The position numbers and the translations under genes are program-made. From positions 1-41,339 of the forward strand of contig QQVE01000014.1 of the NCBI GenBank assembly GCA_003389325.1: a DNA stretch of 41,339 nucleotides, read 5' to 3'. Positions 1 through 7,259 of this stretch are shown here, piece by piece. The notes under the pieces were generated by a model. That model saw only the letters and a list, made by a program, of their open reading frames with translations. It made no database searches and was not told where the DNA came from. Numbering within the stretch: position 1 is the stretch's first letter; each line of letters starts with the position of its first letter. The DNA is from Planctomycetota bacterium (GTDB lineage: Bacteria > Planctomycetota > Planctomycetia > Pirellulales > PALSA-1355).

Positions 1-131
1 CATGGGAATGCTCCTTTTGTGGAAACTGGGTCTACACCGGTTTACCACGCATTCAAGGACTCCCCAAACGCGACGCGACCTCCCTTTTCATAGCTTCACC
101 CTTTAGGATTTGGTGGACGTGGTGTTCGGCG
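1..131. other. Non-coding left edge
   Basis: No convincing reading frame, RNA gene or repeat is visible here. It leads into the tandem palindrome array that starts near 132. Confidence 0.4.
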
Positions 132-316
132 CGGCACACGTGCCGGTGAAGTGCCGGCCGCGCGGCGGGATCGGCTCGGCACATGAATGTGCCGGCTAAA
201 CGCTGACGTCGCGGCGGGATCGGCTCGGCATATGAATGTGCCGGCTAAACGCTGGCCGCGCGGCGGGATCGGTGCGGCATATGAATGTGCCGGCTGAACG
301 CTGACGTCGCGACACC
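132..316 (+). repeat. 49-bp tandem array carrying the CGGCACATGAATGTGCCG palindrome
   Basis: Full units begin at 177 and 226 and a partial third at 275, giving an exact 49-bp period. A degenerate 45-bp unit begins at 132, where the palindrome is shortened to CGGCACACGTGCCG. Each unit is the 18-bp palindrome, GGCTAAACGCTG, and a GC-rich linker ending GGCGGGATCGG. Copies at 226 and 275 have CATAT instead of CACAT in the left arm. The array lies directly upstream of the secretin-domain gene and its CATGAATG core offers false start codons. Confidence 0.9.
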
Positions 317-329
317 GAGTACTACTCCT

Positions 330-353
330 TTAGCCGGCACATTTATGTGCCGA
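330..353 (-). repeat. Palindromic repeat, inverted copy
   Basis: An inverted copy (TTAGCC followed by CGGCACATTTATGTGCCG) that faces the last unit of the tandem array. Its central dinucleotide is TT instead of TC. It ends about 60 bp before the start of the secretin-domain gene. Confidence 0.85.
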
Positions 354-416
354 GTGCCGTATTCCAGTTCTCGGCATGTTTCCTTCGTCGGCGTTCCCCT
401 TTCACGGAGGTCTGCA

Positions 417-1184
417 ATGCGTCCGCTGATCGCGTGCTGCTTGACGTTGTTCTTGTCGGTCGCCGCCGTCGCGGGCGAGCCGGAGGGCGAGAACGCACCC
501 GGTCGCTCACCGCGCCAGGTGATGCTCGAAGTGAAGATCGTCGAAGCGTCGCTGTCGGAAATGAAGAAACTTGGCTTCGCGTTCGCACCGCTGGGCTCCA
601 GCGGCAAGGCGTGCAAGGGCGGCACGTGCGAGACGGACGGCACGAAGAACTCGGTCGACAAGTCAAGCACAGCTCTCGTGCCCGGCAACGGTTTCGCGTC
701 CTTGCTCGAAGCGCTCGAGCGCGAAGGCGTGGTGCGCGTGCTGGCAGTGCCCACGGTTGTGGCGCAAAGCGGGCTTCCGGTGTCGTATGCCGTCGGCGGC
801 GAGTTTCCCGTGCCCACGGTGCGCGACAACAAGATGCACATCGAGTTCAAGCAGTACGGCACGGAGCTGCATGCGCTGGCGGTGCTGACCGAGGGCAATC
901 GCGTGCAGCTCAAGATTCGCCCGACGGTCACCGAGCTCGATCCGGCATACAGCGTACGCGAGGGCGACAACGAGGTGCCCGGCGTGCGCGTTCGGTCTCT
1001 CGACACTGGCTTCGAAATGGAACTGGGTCAGACGGCCATTATCGGCGGCGACGTGCGACGCTGCACTTCGGGGGCGTGCGATGCGTTTACACACGAGCAA
1101 GTGCAGACGCTGTACGTGGTGACGCCGACGCTGGTCGACGCGCCGCAGACGGCAGCGAAACCGGCCGAGTCGCGGCAGGAATAG
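417..1184 (+). CDS. Secretin-domain (type II/III secretion system-like) exported protein
   Basis: 255 aa. A signal peptide covers residues 1-19 (hydrophobic core, then AVAGEPEG). The rest matches the C-terminal secretin fold: VMLEVKIVEAS at about 30-40, a region around LLEALEREGVVRVLAVPTVV that resembles the secretin beta-lip segment, and a final LDTGFEMELGQTAIIGGDV motif typical of secretin C-termini. It is much shorter than a real outer-membrane secretin and lacks N0/N1 domains, so it is probably a planctomycete stand-alone secretin-domain protein and not a full pore; that is inference. The start at 417 is chosen because ATG follows ACGGAGG at good distance and opens the signal peptide. The same frame stays open back to an ATG inside the palindromic repeat at 285, which is probably not used. 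Confidence 0.8.
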   Translation: MRPLIACCLTLFLSVAAVAGEPEGENAPGRSPRQVMLEVKIVEASLSEMKKLGFAFAPLGSSGKACKGGTCETDGTKNSVDKSSTALVPGNGFASLLEALEREGVVRVLAVPTVVAQSGLPVSYAVGGEFPVPTVRDNKMHIEFKQYGTELHALAVLTEGNRVQLKIRPTVTELDPAYSVREGDNEVPGVRVRSLDTGFEMELGQTAIIGGDVRRCTSGACDAFTHEQVQTLYVVTPTLVDAPQTAAKPAESRQE

Positions 1185-1207
1185 CCGCGGCGGCGTGCGG
1201 CCGGAAG

Positions 1208-1284
1208 CGACACATGAATGTGTCGGCGAACGTGCGCGCACCGGAGCCAGGCGTTTTCCCGCTGGCCGACACATTCATGTGTCG
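1208..1284. repeat. Facing pair of palindromic repeats between convergent genes
   Basis: Core copies CGACACATGAATGTGTCG at 1208-1225 and its inverted form at 1267-1284. They lie between the stop of the secretin-domain gene (1184) and the stop of the S9 peptidase (1320). Both copies carry the A/T version of the third base pair. The pair may act as a bidirectional terminator, but there is no T-run. Confidence 0.9.
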
Positions 1285-1319
1285 AGCGCCATGTCCCGGC
1301 GCAACGCAACGCCGCGCTG

Positions 1320-3380
1320 TTACCGTCCTCCCGGCGGGACGTACTCCTTCAGCCAGTCGAACACTTCGCGGTGCCAGAATGCGCTGTTGGCGGGTTTGAG
1401 CACCCAGTGGCCTTCGTCGGGGAAGTTGATCATCTTGCTGGGGATGCCCAGGCGCTGCAAGGTGGTGAAGAGCTGGTAGCCTTCGGCGACGGGCACGCGG
1501 AAGTCCTGGTCGTTATGGATGATCAGCATCGGCGTCTTGAAGTTCTCGGCGAACAGGTGCGGCGAGAACTTTTCGTAGCTTTCGCGGTTGCCCCAGGGCG
1601 GGCCGCCGTGCTCCCACTCGTCGAACCACAGCTCGTCGGTGGTGGCGTACATGCTGTCGAAGTTGTACACGCCGCAGTGCGTGATCAGCGTCTTGAACTT
1701 GTCGGTGTGGCCCTCGAACCAGTTCATCATGTAGCCGCCGAACGAGGCCCCGGCCGCGGCCATGCGGTCGGTGTCGACGTAGGGCAGCTTTTCGAGATAG
1801 GCCACGCCGGCCATCAGGTCCTCGAAAACCTTGCCGCCCCAGTCGCCTGAGATCTCGTCGACGTACTGCTGGCCAAAGCCCGTGCTGCCGCGCGGATTGG
1901 GCAGCGCCACGACGTAGCCTTGCGCGGCCCACAGTTGCGGGTTCCAGCGATAGCTCCACGAGTCGTCCCACGCGCCTTGCGGTCCGCCATGCACAAGGTA
2001 GACCAGCGGCCACTTCCGCTCGGGCGTGAAGCCCGGCGGCCGGATGATCCACATCTGCATGGGCGTGCCGCCGGCGCCAGAGACCGTGACGCTTTCGGGC
2101 TCGTGCATCTCGATGCCCGCCAGCAGCTTCTGGTTGGCGTGGGTGATGTCGCGCCACTGGCCCTCCGGGTCGACCACCACGACTTCGGCCGGCGCGTTGA
2201 GCGTCGAGCGGCGGCAGGCCATCAATTTGCCGTCGTCGCTCACGGTGGCCGAGCCGAACGAGCCGCCCGAGACGAGCTCGCTCACCTTGCCGTCGCCGGG
2301 GGAAGGCTTGATGATCGGCCAGCCGGCGTCCTTTTCGGCCGAGAAGTAGATCGTGTCGTCGTCGGCCCAGACGAACGAGGCGACCGAGAGATCCACCTCG
2401 GCCGTGAGGCTCTTCGCTTCGCCGCCGCCGGCGGGCATCAGCATCAACTGCCAGCGGTCGGCCTCGTAGCCGGCCTTCTCCTGCATGCGGTAGGCGATGT
2501 GCTTGCCGTTGGGGCTGAACTGCGGACCGCTGTCGGCGGCTTGGTTGGCCGAGGTGAGGTTCACCGGCGGGCCGTCGCCTTCGATCGCTACGCGGTAGAT
2601 GTCGTGGTTCGTGCTCCAGGCTTCGTCTTCCAGTGGCGGAGCGGTGAACAGCAGGGCCTGGCTATCGGGCGAGAAGCAGAAGTCTTCGCCGGCCGAGAAG
2701 GTCGACGACGTGGGATAGGCGTCCCAGTCGCCCGGCGTCACGTCGCGCGGCTCGCCGCCGACGGCCGGCACGACGAACAGGTGCTGCCGCTTGCCTTCCA
2801 CCCAGGAGTCCCAATGCCGGTAGAACAGCTTGTCGAACACGCGGGCCTTGACCGGGTTCTTCTTGATCTCCGCGATGCGCTTTTTGTTCGCGGCGTTGCT
2901 CTTGGCGTACGGCAGGTTCGAGTACTCGGGATACACGGCCGAGACGAAGGCCACCCATTTGCCGTCGGGCGACCAGAGACCGTTCGACGCTTCGGTGGCG
3001 ATCGAAGTGAGTTGCCGCGCTTCGCCCCCTTCGAGATCGATGATCCACAGTTGGTGGTCGCCCGAGCGATCGGACTGGAACAGCACCTGGCGGCCGTCGG
3101 GGCTGAAGCGGGGGCTGGTGTCGTGCTTGGGCCCGCCGGTGAGGCGGCGCGGTGCTCCGTCGCCGGTGGGGGCGAGCCAGATGCGCGAAGTCGAGTTGTT
3201 CTCCTTCAGGCTCACCTCGCCCTGGGCGTAGGCCACGAGCTTGCCGTCGGGGCTAATGTCCGGCGAGGCGATCCGCTTCATCTCGAACATCGCGTCGAGC
3301 GAAAGCGGCTCGGCGGCGCGGACGCTCGCGGGGGACAACAGCAAAACCAACAGCAACAGGCCAGGCGATCGGGGGCGCAT
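1320..3380 (-). CDS. S9 family prolyl oligopeptidase, exported
   Basis: 686 aa. A signal peptide (about residues 1-22) is followed by a WD40-like PD40 propeller with repeated PDGK/SPDG blades (about 30-390) and a C-terminal alpha/beta hydrolase domain. The catalytic triad is visible: Ser546 in GASFGGYM, Asp626 in NDQDFRVP and His658 in DEGHW. Length and order fit the S9 acylaminoacyl-peptidase/DPP-like peptidases that trim peptides in the periplasm. The ATG at 3380 opens the signal peptide directly. It is transcribed toward the secretin-domain gene and appears to be a single-gene unit, since repeat copies lie on both sides. Confidence 0.93.
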   Translation of the reverse strand: MRPRSPGLLLLVLLLSPASVRAAEPLSLDAMFEMKRIASPDISPDGKLVAYAQGEVSLKENNSTSRIWLAPTGDGAPRRLTGGPKHDTSPRFSPDGRQVLFQSDRSGDHQLWIIDLEGGEARQLTSIATEASNGLWSPDGKWVAFVSAVYPEYSNLPYAKSNAANKKRIAEIKKNPVKARVFDKLFYRHWDSWVEGKRQHLFVVPAVGGEPRDVTPGDWDAYPTSSTFSAGEDFCFSPDSQALLFTAPPLEDEAWSTNHDIYRVAIEGDGPPVNLTSANQAADSGPQFSPNGKHIAYRMQEKAGYEADRWQLMLMPAGGGEAKSLTAEVDLSVASFVWADDDTIYFSAEKDAGWPIIKPSPGDGKVSELVSGGSFGSATVSDDGKLMACRRSTLNAPAEVVVVDPEGQWRDITHANQKLLAGIEMHEPESVTVSGAGGTPMQMWIIRPPGFTPERKWPLVYLVHGGPQGAWDDSWSYRWNPQLWAAQGYVVALPNPRGSTGFGQQYVDEISGDWGGKVFEDLMAGVAYLEKLPYVDTDRMAAAGASFGGYMMNWFEGHTDKFKTLITHCGVYNFDSMYATTDELWFDEWEHGGPPWGNRESYEKFSPHLFAENFKTPMLIIHNDQDFRVPVAEGYQLFTTLQRLGIPSKMINFPDEGHWVLKPANSAFWHREVFDWLKEYVPPGGR

Positions 3381-3483
3381 GCGAAATCCTCGTAAGCGTA
3401 TCAGGGTGCGTGAACCGCTCTACAATCCTAGGCCATTCTTTCCCGCAAAAGAATGGCCGAACTCCGTTTGCAGCGCATACGCT

Positions 3484-3558
3484 CGGCACATGAATGTGCC
3501 GGCCAATGTGCGAAACGGCCGGGACGCGAAGTTCCTTAGCCGACACATTCATGTGTCG
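3484..3558. repeat. Facing pair of palindromic repeats, second copy inside a coding end
   Basis: Cores at 3484-3501 (G/C version) and 3541-3558 (A/T version). The right copy with its TTAGCC flank forms the last codons and the TAA stop of the PEP-CTERM gene at 3536-4198. The left copy lies 104 bp upstream of the S9 peptidase start. Confidence 0.9.
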
Positions 3559-4198
3559 TGCGCGGCCGCAAACGGTACCAGAGCAGGGAAACTCCCAGCA
3601 CAAGCGCCAGCACCAGCGAACTCGGCTCGGGGACGAACGTCACTTCCACCGTCATGTTGTCGACGTACACCTCGGCATCGAGGCCGTCGATCGCGTAGTC
3701 GGCGCTCAACGCATAGCCGAACTGGAACGGCTGGCTGAAGTCGGGACGTCCCGGGCCGCCGCCGACGGGCGTGAAGTCCGAGGCCAGCAGTCCGCTGCCG
3801 TCGATCGGAACCCAGGAGCTGCCGGGACTGATCGACTCGCCAGCGCCGCGGGCAACGAAGAACTCGTCTTGATAGAGCGCAAGGGTTACGTGGATTTGGC
3901 CCGGGCCGTCGATCACCGAGGGGAGCACGTCCAACTGGAAGTCGAGCGATTCGACCAGGCCCTTGGCCGTGGGATCGAACTCGAATTCGTTGTCGAAGAA
4001 GGGGTAGGCGACCGCCGCCGATTCAAGCGAGCTGGAGGCCGGAGCCGCGAAGGTGAGCAACACGCTCTCGGGCGGATTGCCCTCGGTGGTCGAGCCGCTG
4101 CCGGCGATGGTGAGGCTGCCGGCCGTGTCGTGAATGTCGACGTAATGCGCGCCGATGTTGACGTGGGGTTTGCTACGGTCGAACGTTTCTTTGGCCAT
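3536..4198 (-). CDS. PEP-CTERM protein with an EF-Tu-like N-terminus (chimeric gene)
   Basis: 220 aa. Residues 1-16, MAKETFDRSKPHVNIG, match the conserved start of elongation factor Tu (E. coli form, from memory, MSKEKFERTKPHVNVG) at most positions, and the GTP-binding GHVDHGKT that should follow is absent. Residues from about 25 are an unrelated secreted-type beta-rich body ending in PEPSSLVLALVLGVSLLWYRLRPR, a PEP-CTERM sorting tag. There is no signal peptide, which a sorted protein needs. The start has a strong GGAGGAAG site. The last residues (THECVG) and the TAA come from a palindromic repeat. The likely origin is a duplicated tuf leader joined to a signal-less PEP-CTERM gene; the product may be non-functional. 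Confidence 0.8.
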   Translation of the reverse strand: MAKETFDRSKPHVNIGAHYVDIHDTAGSLTIAGSGSTTEGNPPESVLLTFAAPASSSLESAAVAYPFFDNEFEFDPTAKGLVESLDFQLDVLPSVIDGPGQIHVTLALYQDEFFVARGAGESISPGSSWVPIDGSGLLASDFTPVGGGPGRPDFSQPFQFGYALSADYAIDGLDAEVYVDNMTVEVTFVPEPSSLVLALVLGVSLLWYRLRPRTTHECVG

Positions 4199-4249
4199 GA
4201 GCTTCCTCCGCCGGGGTTTCCTGGGCCGCAGATCCTACGCCGGCCTCGG

Positions 4250-4255
4250 AGTATA
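4250..4255 (-). promoter_or_regulatory. Possible -10 element (TATACT) of the tuf-like leader
   Basis: On the minus strand GCTATACT lies 52 bp before the ATG at 4198, preceded by a T-run. It matches TATAAT at 5 of 6 positions. No good -35 box is seen at 17 bp, where the sequence is the end of a palindromic repeat. Confidence 0.35.
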
Positions 4256-4271
4256 GCAGAAAAAACGCCGC

Positions 4272-4289
4272 CGACACATTCATGCGTCG
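4272..4289 (-). repeat. Palindromic repeat, single copy
   Basis: CGACACATTCATGCGTCG. On its GA strand the one changed position gives a G-T opposition, so a hairpin in RNA of that strand would keep a G-U pair. It lies upstream of the putative tuf-like promoter. Confidence 0.85.
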
Positions 4290-4314
4290 CCGGCCGTTGG
4301 ATTGTGCCGTCGCT

Positions 4315-4389
4315 CGGCACATGAATGTGCCGGCGAACGGTAGAAACCGGCCGATACGCGAATGCTTTAGCCGACACATTCATGTGTCG
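4315..4389. repeat. Facing pair of palindromic repeats
   Basis: Cores at 4315-4332 and 4372-4389 with GGCGAA and TTAGCC facing inward. The pair lies in the gap between the PEP-CTERM gene and the isomerase-like gene, flanked by single copies at 4272 and 4415, so four copies fall within 161 bp. Confidence 0.9.
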
Positions 4390-4414
4390 AGCGCACACCG
4401 CTACGACCGACGCG

Positions 4415-4432
4415 CGACACATGAATGTGTCG
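4415..4432 (+). repeat. Palindromic repeat touching a stop codon
   Basis: CGACACATGAATGTGTCG followed by GGCTAATGG. Read on the minus strand, the TTAGCC flank supplies the TAG stop of the isomerase-like gene that ends at 4434. Confidence 0.9.
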
Positions 4433-4433
4433 G

Positions 4434-5339
4434 CTAATGGGGATCGACCGCGCGATACGCTTCGATCACGGCCATCTCCCCCGCGGCACCGGGGCGCGCA
4501 TTCCCGTGCTCCATGCCGAGAATCCCCGTGTAGCCGCGCTGGTGCAAATGCTCAAGCACGTTGGCGTAGTGGATCTCGCCGGTGCCGGGTTCGTGGCGGC
4601 CGGGGTTGTCGCCGATCTGGAAGTAAGCAATCTCGTCCCAACAGCGATCGATGTTCGCGATCAGGTTGCCTTCGCTCACCTGCTGGTGATAGATGTCGAA
4701 CAGGATCTTGCACGAGGGGCGGTTTACCGCCTTGCAGAGGGCGAACGCCTGTGGCGAACGCACCAGGAACTTGCCGGGATGGTTGGTCCAGTGGTTCAAC
4801 GGCTCCATCACCATCACCAGCCCGTGCGGCTCCAGCACGTCGCAGCAGCGGTTGAGCAAATCGACCGCCAGCACCGTCTGGTACTCGGGCTCGAGCTTGG
4901 GGTTCACGTCGCCCAGCACCGCGGTGAGCCACGTGGCCCGCACGCGCTTGGCGACGTCGACCACGCTCTTGATTCCCTCGACCACGCCGTCGCGGACGTC
5001 CTTGTCTTCGCTCGTGAAGGTGAGCTTGTCGCTGGTGCCGCGCGTGCACGAGATCACGCCCATCTGCATGCCGAGCCGCTCCATGGCCGAGGCCACGCGC
5101 TGTTGATCGGCCACCGGGCGGCTCTTCATGCCGTTGTCTTCCCAGGATCGAAAGCCCCGGTCGGCGGCAAAGTCGAGCTGCGCCACCAGGTCTTTGCCGG
5201 CCGAGTGGCGAAACATGCCGAAATGCGGCGCGTAGTTGAGCGTGAACGTCGACGACTCGGCGGCGCGAAGGCTGGCAGAGGGCAGCAGGGCGAGGCCCGC
5301 GGCGGCGGCGGCGGTGCGCAGAAACGTGCGGCGATGCAT
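4434..5339 (-). CDS. Hydroxypyruvate isomerase-like TIM-barrel protein, Tat-exported
   Basis: 301 aa. A twin-arginine signal (RRTFLRTAAAAAG, residues 3-15) precedes a xylose-isomerase-like TIM barrel (about 32-301). Family residues are visible: Glu179 in VMEPLNHW, Asp215 and His218 in LFDIYHQQ, the PGRHEPGTGEIHY block (246-258) and Glu277 near the end. This block is characteristic of the Hyi/hydroxypyruvate isomerase family, although periplasmic planctomycete members may act on other sugar acids. The ATG at 5339 is chosen because it opens the Tat signal; the same frame stays open far upstream inside the next gene without coding sense. It lies 26 bp after the Gfo/Idh gene, so the two are likely co-transcribed. 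The TAG stop lies in the edge of a palindromic repeat. Confidence 0.88.
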   Translation of the reverse strand: MHRRTFLRTAAAAAGLALLPSASLRAAESSTFTLNYAPHFGMFRHSAGKDLVAQLDFAADRGFRSWEDNGMKSRPVADQQRVASAMERLGMQMGVISCTRGTSDKLTFTSEDKDVRDGVVEGIKSVVDVAKRVRATWLTAVLGDVNPKLEPEYQTVLAVDLLNRCCDVLEPHGLVMVMEPLNHWTNHPGKFLVRSPQAFALCKAVNRPSCKILFDIYHQQVSEGNLIANIDRCWDEIAYFQIGDNPGRHEPGTGEIHYANVLEHLHQRGYTGILGMEHGNARPGAAGEMAVIEAYRAVDPH

Positions 5340-5365
5340 AGCGGGTGGACTCCGGGTGCAGTTGG

Positions 5366-6733
5366 CTACACTTCGCGGTCGATGCCGGGCATGGGCAGGC
5401 GGTACAGGCCGTCGCTGTCGGGGAGCTTGCGGGGCGCGGTGTCCCAGCCGGCCATGGTCTCGGGCGTCAGCACACACTGGCTGGCAAAGCCTTCGTCCCA
5501 GGTGACGGTGCGGCCGGTATAGGTGGCCATGCGTCCCAGGATGGCGGTCATCGTGGCCTCGGCGCCGGTTTCGGCTTCGTTGTGCGGCGTGCCCGAGCGA
5601 ATGGCCGCGAACAGCACGTCGTGCTCGACCTGGTAGGGGCTGTCGGCCGCGTACTTCGACCCGCGGTTGCGGCGCGTGCGGGGATAGTGCCACGCGTTGT
5701 CGCCGGCCTCGATACGATACTTGCCGACGTCGGCCGTGCCGCGCGTGCCGGTGGCAAACTCGCCCACCAGCGGCTCGCAGCCGGGCATCTGGCGGCAATA
5801 GCCAAACATCTTCGTGCCGTCGGCATAGGTGTATTCCACGGCATGGTGATCGAAGATGTCGCCGTAGTCCTTGCCGGTACGCATCAGCCGTCCGCCCATG
5901 CCCACGGCCGACACCGGATGGCCGTTCATGAGCCAGTTGCAGACGTCGAGGTTGTGCACGTGCTGCTCGACGATGTGATCGCCGCTGAGCCAGGTGAAAA
6001 AGTACCAGTTGCGCACCTGGTACTGCATTTCGGTGAGATCGGCACGGTCGACGGGGCGCTTGATCGTGCCGCCGTTCCAGTAGGCCCGCAGCGTGTGCAG
6101 GTCGCCGATGGCGCCGTCCTGCAGCCGCTGGATCGTCTCGCGATATTTCACGTCGTGATGCCGCTGCAAGCCGACGCCGACCTTGAGATCCTTGTCGCGC
6201 GCTGCTTTCGCCGCGGCCAGCACGCGCCGCACGCCGGCCGGGTCGGTGGCCACGGGCTTTTCCATGAACACGTGCTTGCCCTGGGCGACGGCGTATTCGA
6301 AATGGTCGGCCCGAAAGCCGGGCGGTGCGCAGATCAGCACGACGTCGCAGGCGTCGATGGCCTGCCGGTAGGCATCGAGCCCGACGAACTGGCGATCCTT
6401 CGGCACGTCGACGCGCTTGGCGACACTGGTGGGCACGGCTCCGCCGGAGGCGCGTCCGCCTTTTTGCAGAATGCCCAGGCTGCCGGCCAGGCGGTCCTCG
6501 AACGCGTCGGCCATGGCCCAGAGCTTGAGGGGGCCTGCGGTCTGCAGGGCATTGGCCGCGGCGCCGGTGCCGCGATTGCCGCAGCCCACCAGCGCGATTC
6601 TTAGCGTCTCGTCGCCGGCCGCGTGCACGGGCTGCGCCAGCGACGTGAGCGATGCGGCCGCCAGCGCCGCCGACGACGTCTGCAGAAAATGGCGACGCGA
6701 GGGGCGCGACGATTCGCCGGGGGAATTGGCCAT
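5366..6733 (-). CDS. Gfo/Idh/MocA family oxidoreductase, Tat-exported
   Basis: 455 aa. A Tat signal (SRRHFLQTSSAALAAAS, about residues 12-30) is followed by a Rossmann fold with GCGNRGTG at 50-57 and the family motif EKP at 158-160 (MEKPVATD). The C-terminal part has the extended beta-sheet domain. The enzyme is an NAD(P)-dependent sugar or cyclitol dehydrogenase of unknown substrate, probably acting in the periplasm with tightly bound cofactor as in other Tat-exported members. The start at 6733 has GGAGGA eight bases upstream. It is first in a two-gene unit with the isomerase-like gene, which suggests successive oxidation and isomerisation of a sugar. Confidence 0.93.
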   Translation of the reverse strand: MANSPGESSRPSRRHFLQTSSAALAAASLTSLAQPVHAAGDETLRIALVGCGNRGTGAAANALQTAGPLKLWAMADAFEDRLAGSLGILQKGGRASGGAVPTSVAKRVDVPKDRQFVGLDAYRQAIDACDVVLICAPPGFRADHFEYAVAQGKHVFMEKPVATDPAGVRRVLAAAKAARDKDLKVGVGLQRHHDVKYRETIQRLQDGAIGDLHTLRAYWNGGTIKRPVDRADLTEMQYQVRNWYFFTWLSGDHIVEQHVHNLDVCNWLMNGHPVSAVGMGGRLMRTGKDYGDIFDHHAVEYTYADGTKMFGYCRQMPGCEPLVGEFATGTRGTADVGKYRIEAGDNAWHYPRTRRNRGSKYAADSPYQVEHDVLFAAIRSGTPHNEAETGAEATMTAILGRMATYTGRTVTWDEGFASQCVLTPETMAGWDTAPRKLPDSDGLYRLPMPGIDREV

Positions 6734-6773
6734 GAGGATCCTCCGCTAGGACGAGGTTGGCAGGCCCGTTAGC

Positions 6774-6791
6774 CGGCACATTCATGTGCCG
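6774..6791 (-). repeat. Palindromic repeat, single copy in a divergent gap
   Basis: TTAGCC followed by CGGCACATTCATGTGCCG. It lies between the divergent starts of the Gfo/Idh gene (6733) and the zinc-ribbon gene (6948), so not all copies are at gene ends. Confidence 0.85.
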
Positions 6792-6947
6792 AGCAACCGC
6801 CGCCCACCGCGGTTGCACGCGGCAAGTTGGTTGGCTTATCCCAGAGTCTACCCACGCCGCGGGCCGAGATACAGGCTTTGCCCGCTGGGGCGCGTTGGTT
6901 TAGGCTCTGGGCACGCTCACGGCTTGAGAAACCGGCGAAAGGAACGC

Positions 6948-7193
6948 ATGGACGAGCACGACGACGACTTGTACGAGCACGACTACGACGGCGAGCCGTA
7001 CGGCGAGGAGGAGGACGAGCCGACGGTCGCCTGCCCGTACTGCAAGCGCGAGATTCACGAGGACGCGCAGCGTTGTCCGTATTGCGAGCAGTATATTTCG
7101 GCCGAGGATTCGCCGCCGGGGAGCAAGCCGTGGTGGATCGTGCTGGGGGCGGTTCTTGCGCTGTTTGGATTGCTGTGGTGGGTGCTGTTTTGA
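6948..7193 (+). CDS. Small acidic zinc-ribbon protein with C-terminal membrane anchor
   Basis: 81 aa. The N-terminal 26 residues are strongly acidic (Asp/Glu/His/Tyr). Then comes a zinc ribbon with two knuckles, CPYCKREIHEDAQRCPYC, and a C-terminal hydrophobic helix (about 62-81) with no residues after it, as in tail-anchored proteins. The start at 6948 follows GAAAGGAACGC. An upstream in-frame ATG at 6786 lies just inside the palindromic repeat and would add an unlikely Arg/Pro-rich extension. The four cysteines should hold one zinc. Function is unknown; it could recruit a partner to the membrane. Confidence 0.8.
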   Translation: MDEHDDDLYEHDYDGEPYGEEEDEPTVACPYCKREIHEDAQRCPYCEQYISAEDSPPGSKPWWIVLGAVLALFGLLWWVLF

Positions 7194-7197
7194 CGCG

Positions 7198-7256
7198 CGG
7201 CACATGAATGTGTCGGCTAATGGAAATCGTGCATTAGCCGGCACATTCATGTGCCG
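7198..7256. repeat. Facing pair of palindromic repeats between convergent genes
   Basis: Cores at 7198-7215 and 7239-7256. With the GGCTAA and TTAGCC flanks the pair forms a near-perfect inverted repeat with 23-bp arms (7198-7220 and 7234-7256) and a 13-nt loop. It starts 4 bp after the stop at 7193 and ends 3 bp before the stop at 7260. This is the shortest spacing of the five pairs and the last copy of the family I see in the window. Confidence 0.92.
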
Positions 7257-7259
7257 CGC

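Noticed and set aside
132..324. CRISPR-like regular repeats
   Set aside because: The 49-bp period has no variable spacers; the whole unit repeats, and no cas gene is present.
1920..3395. Plus-strand open frame opposite the S9 peptidase
   Set aside because: The minus-strand protein has a complete catalytic triad and propeller; the plus-strand translation has no recognisable pattern.
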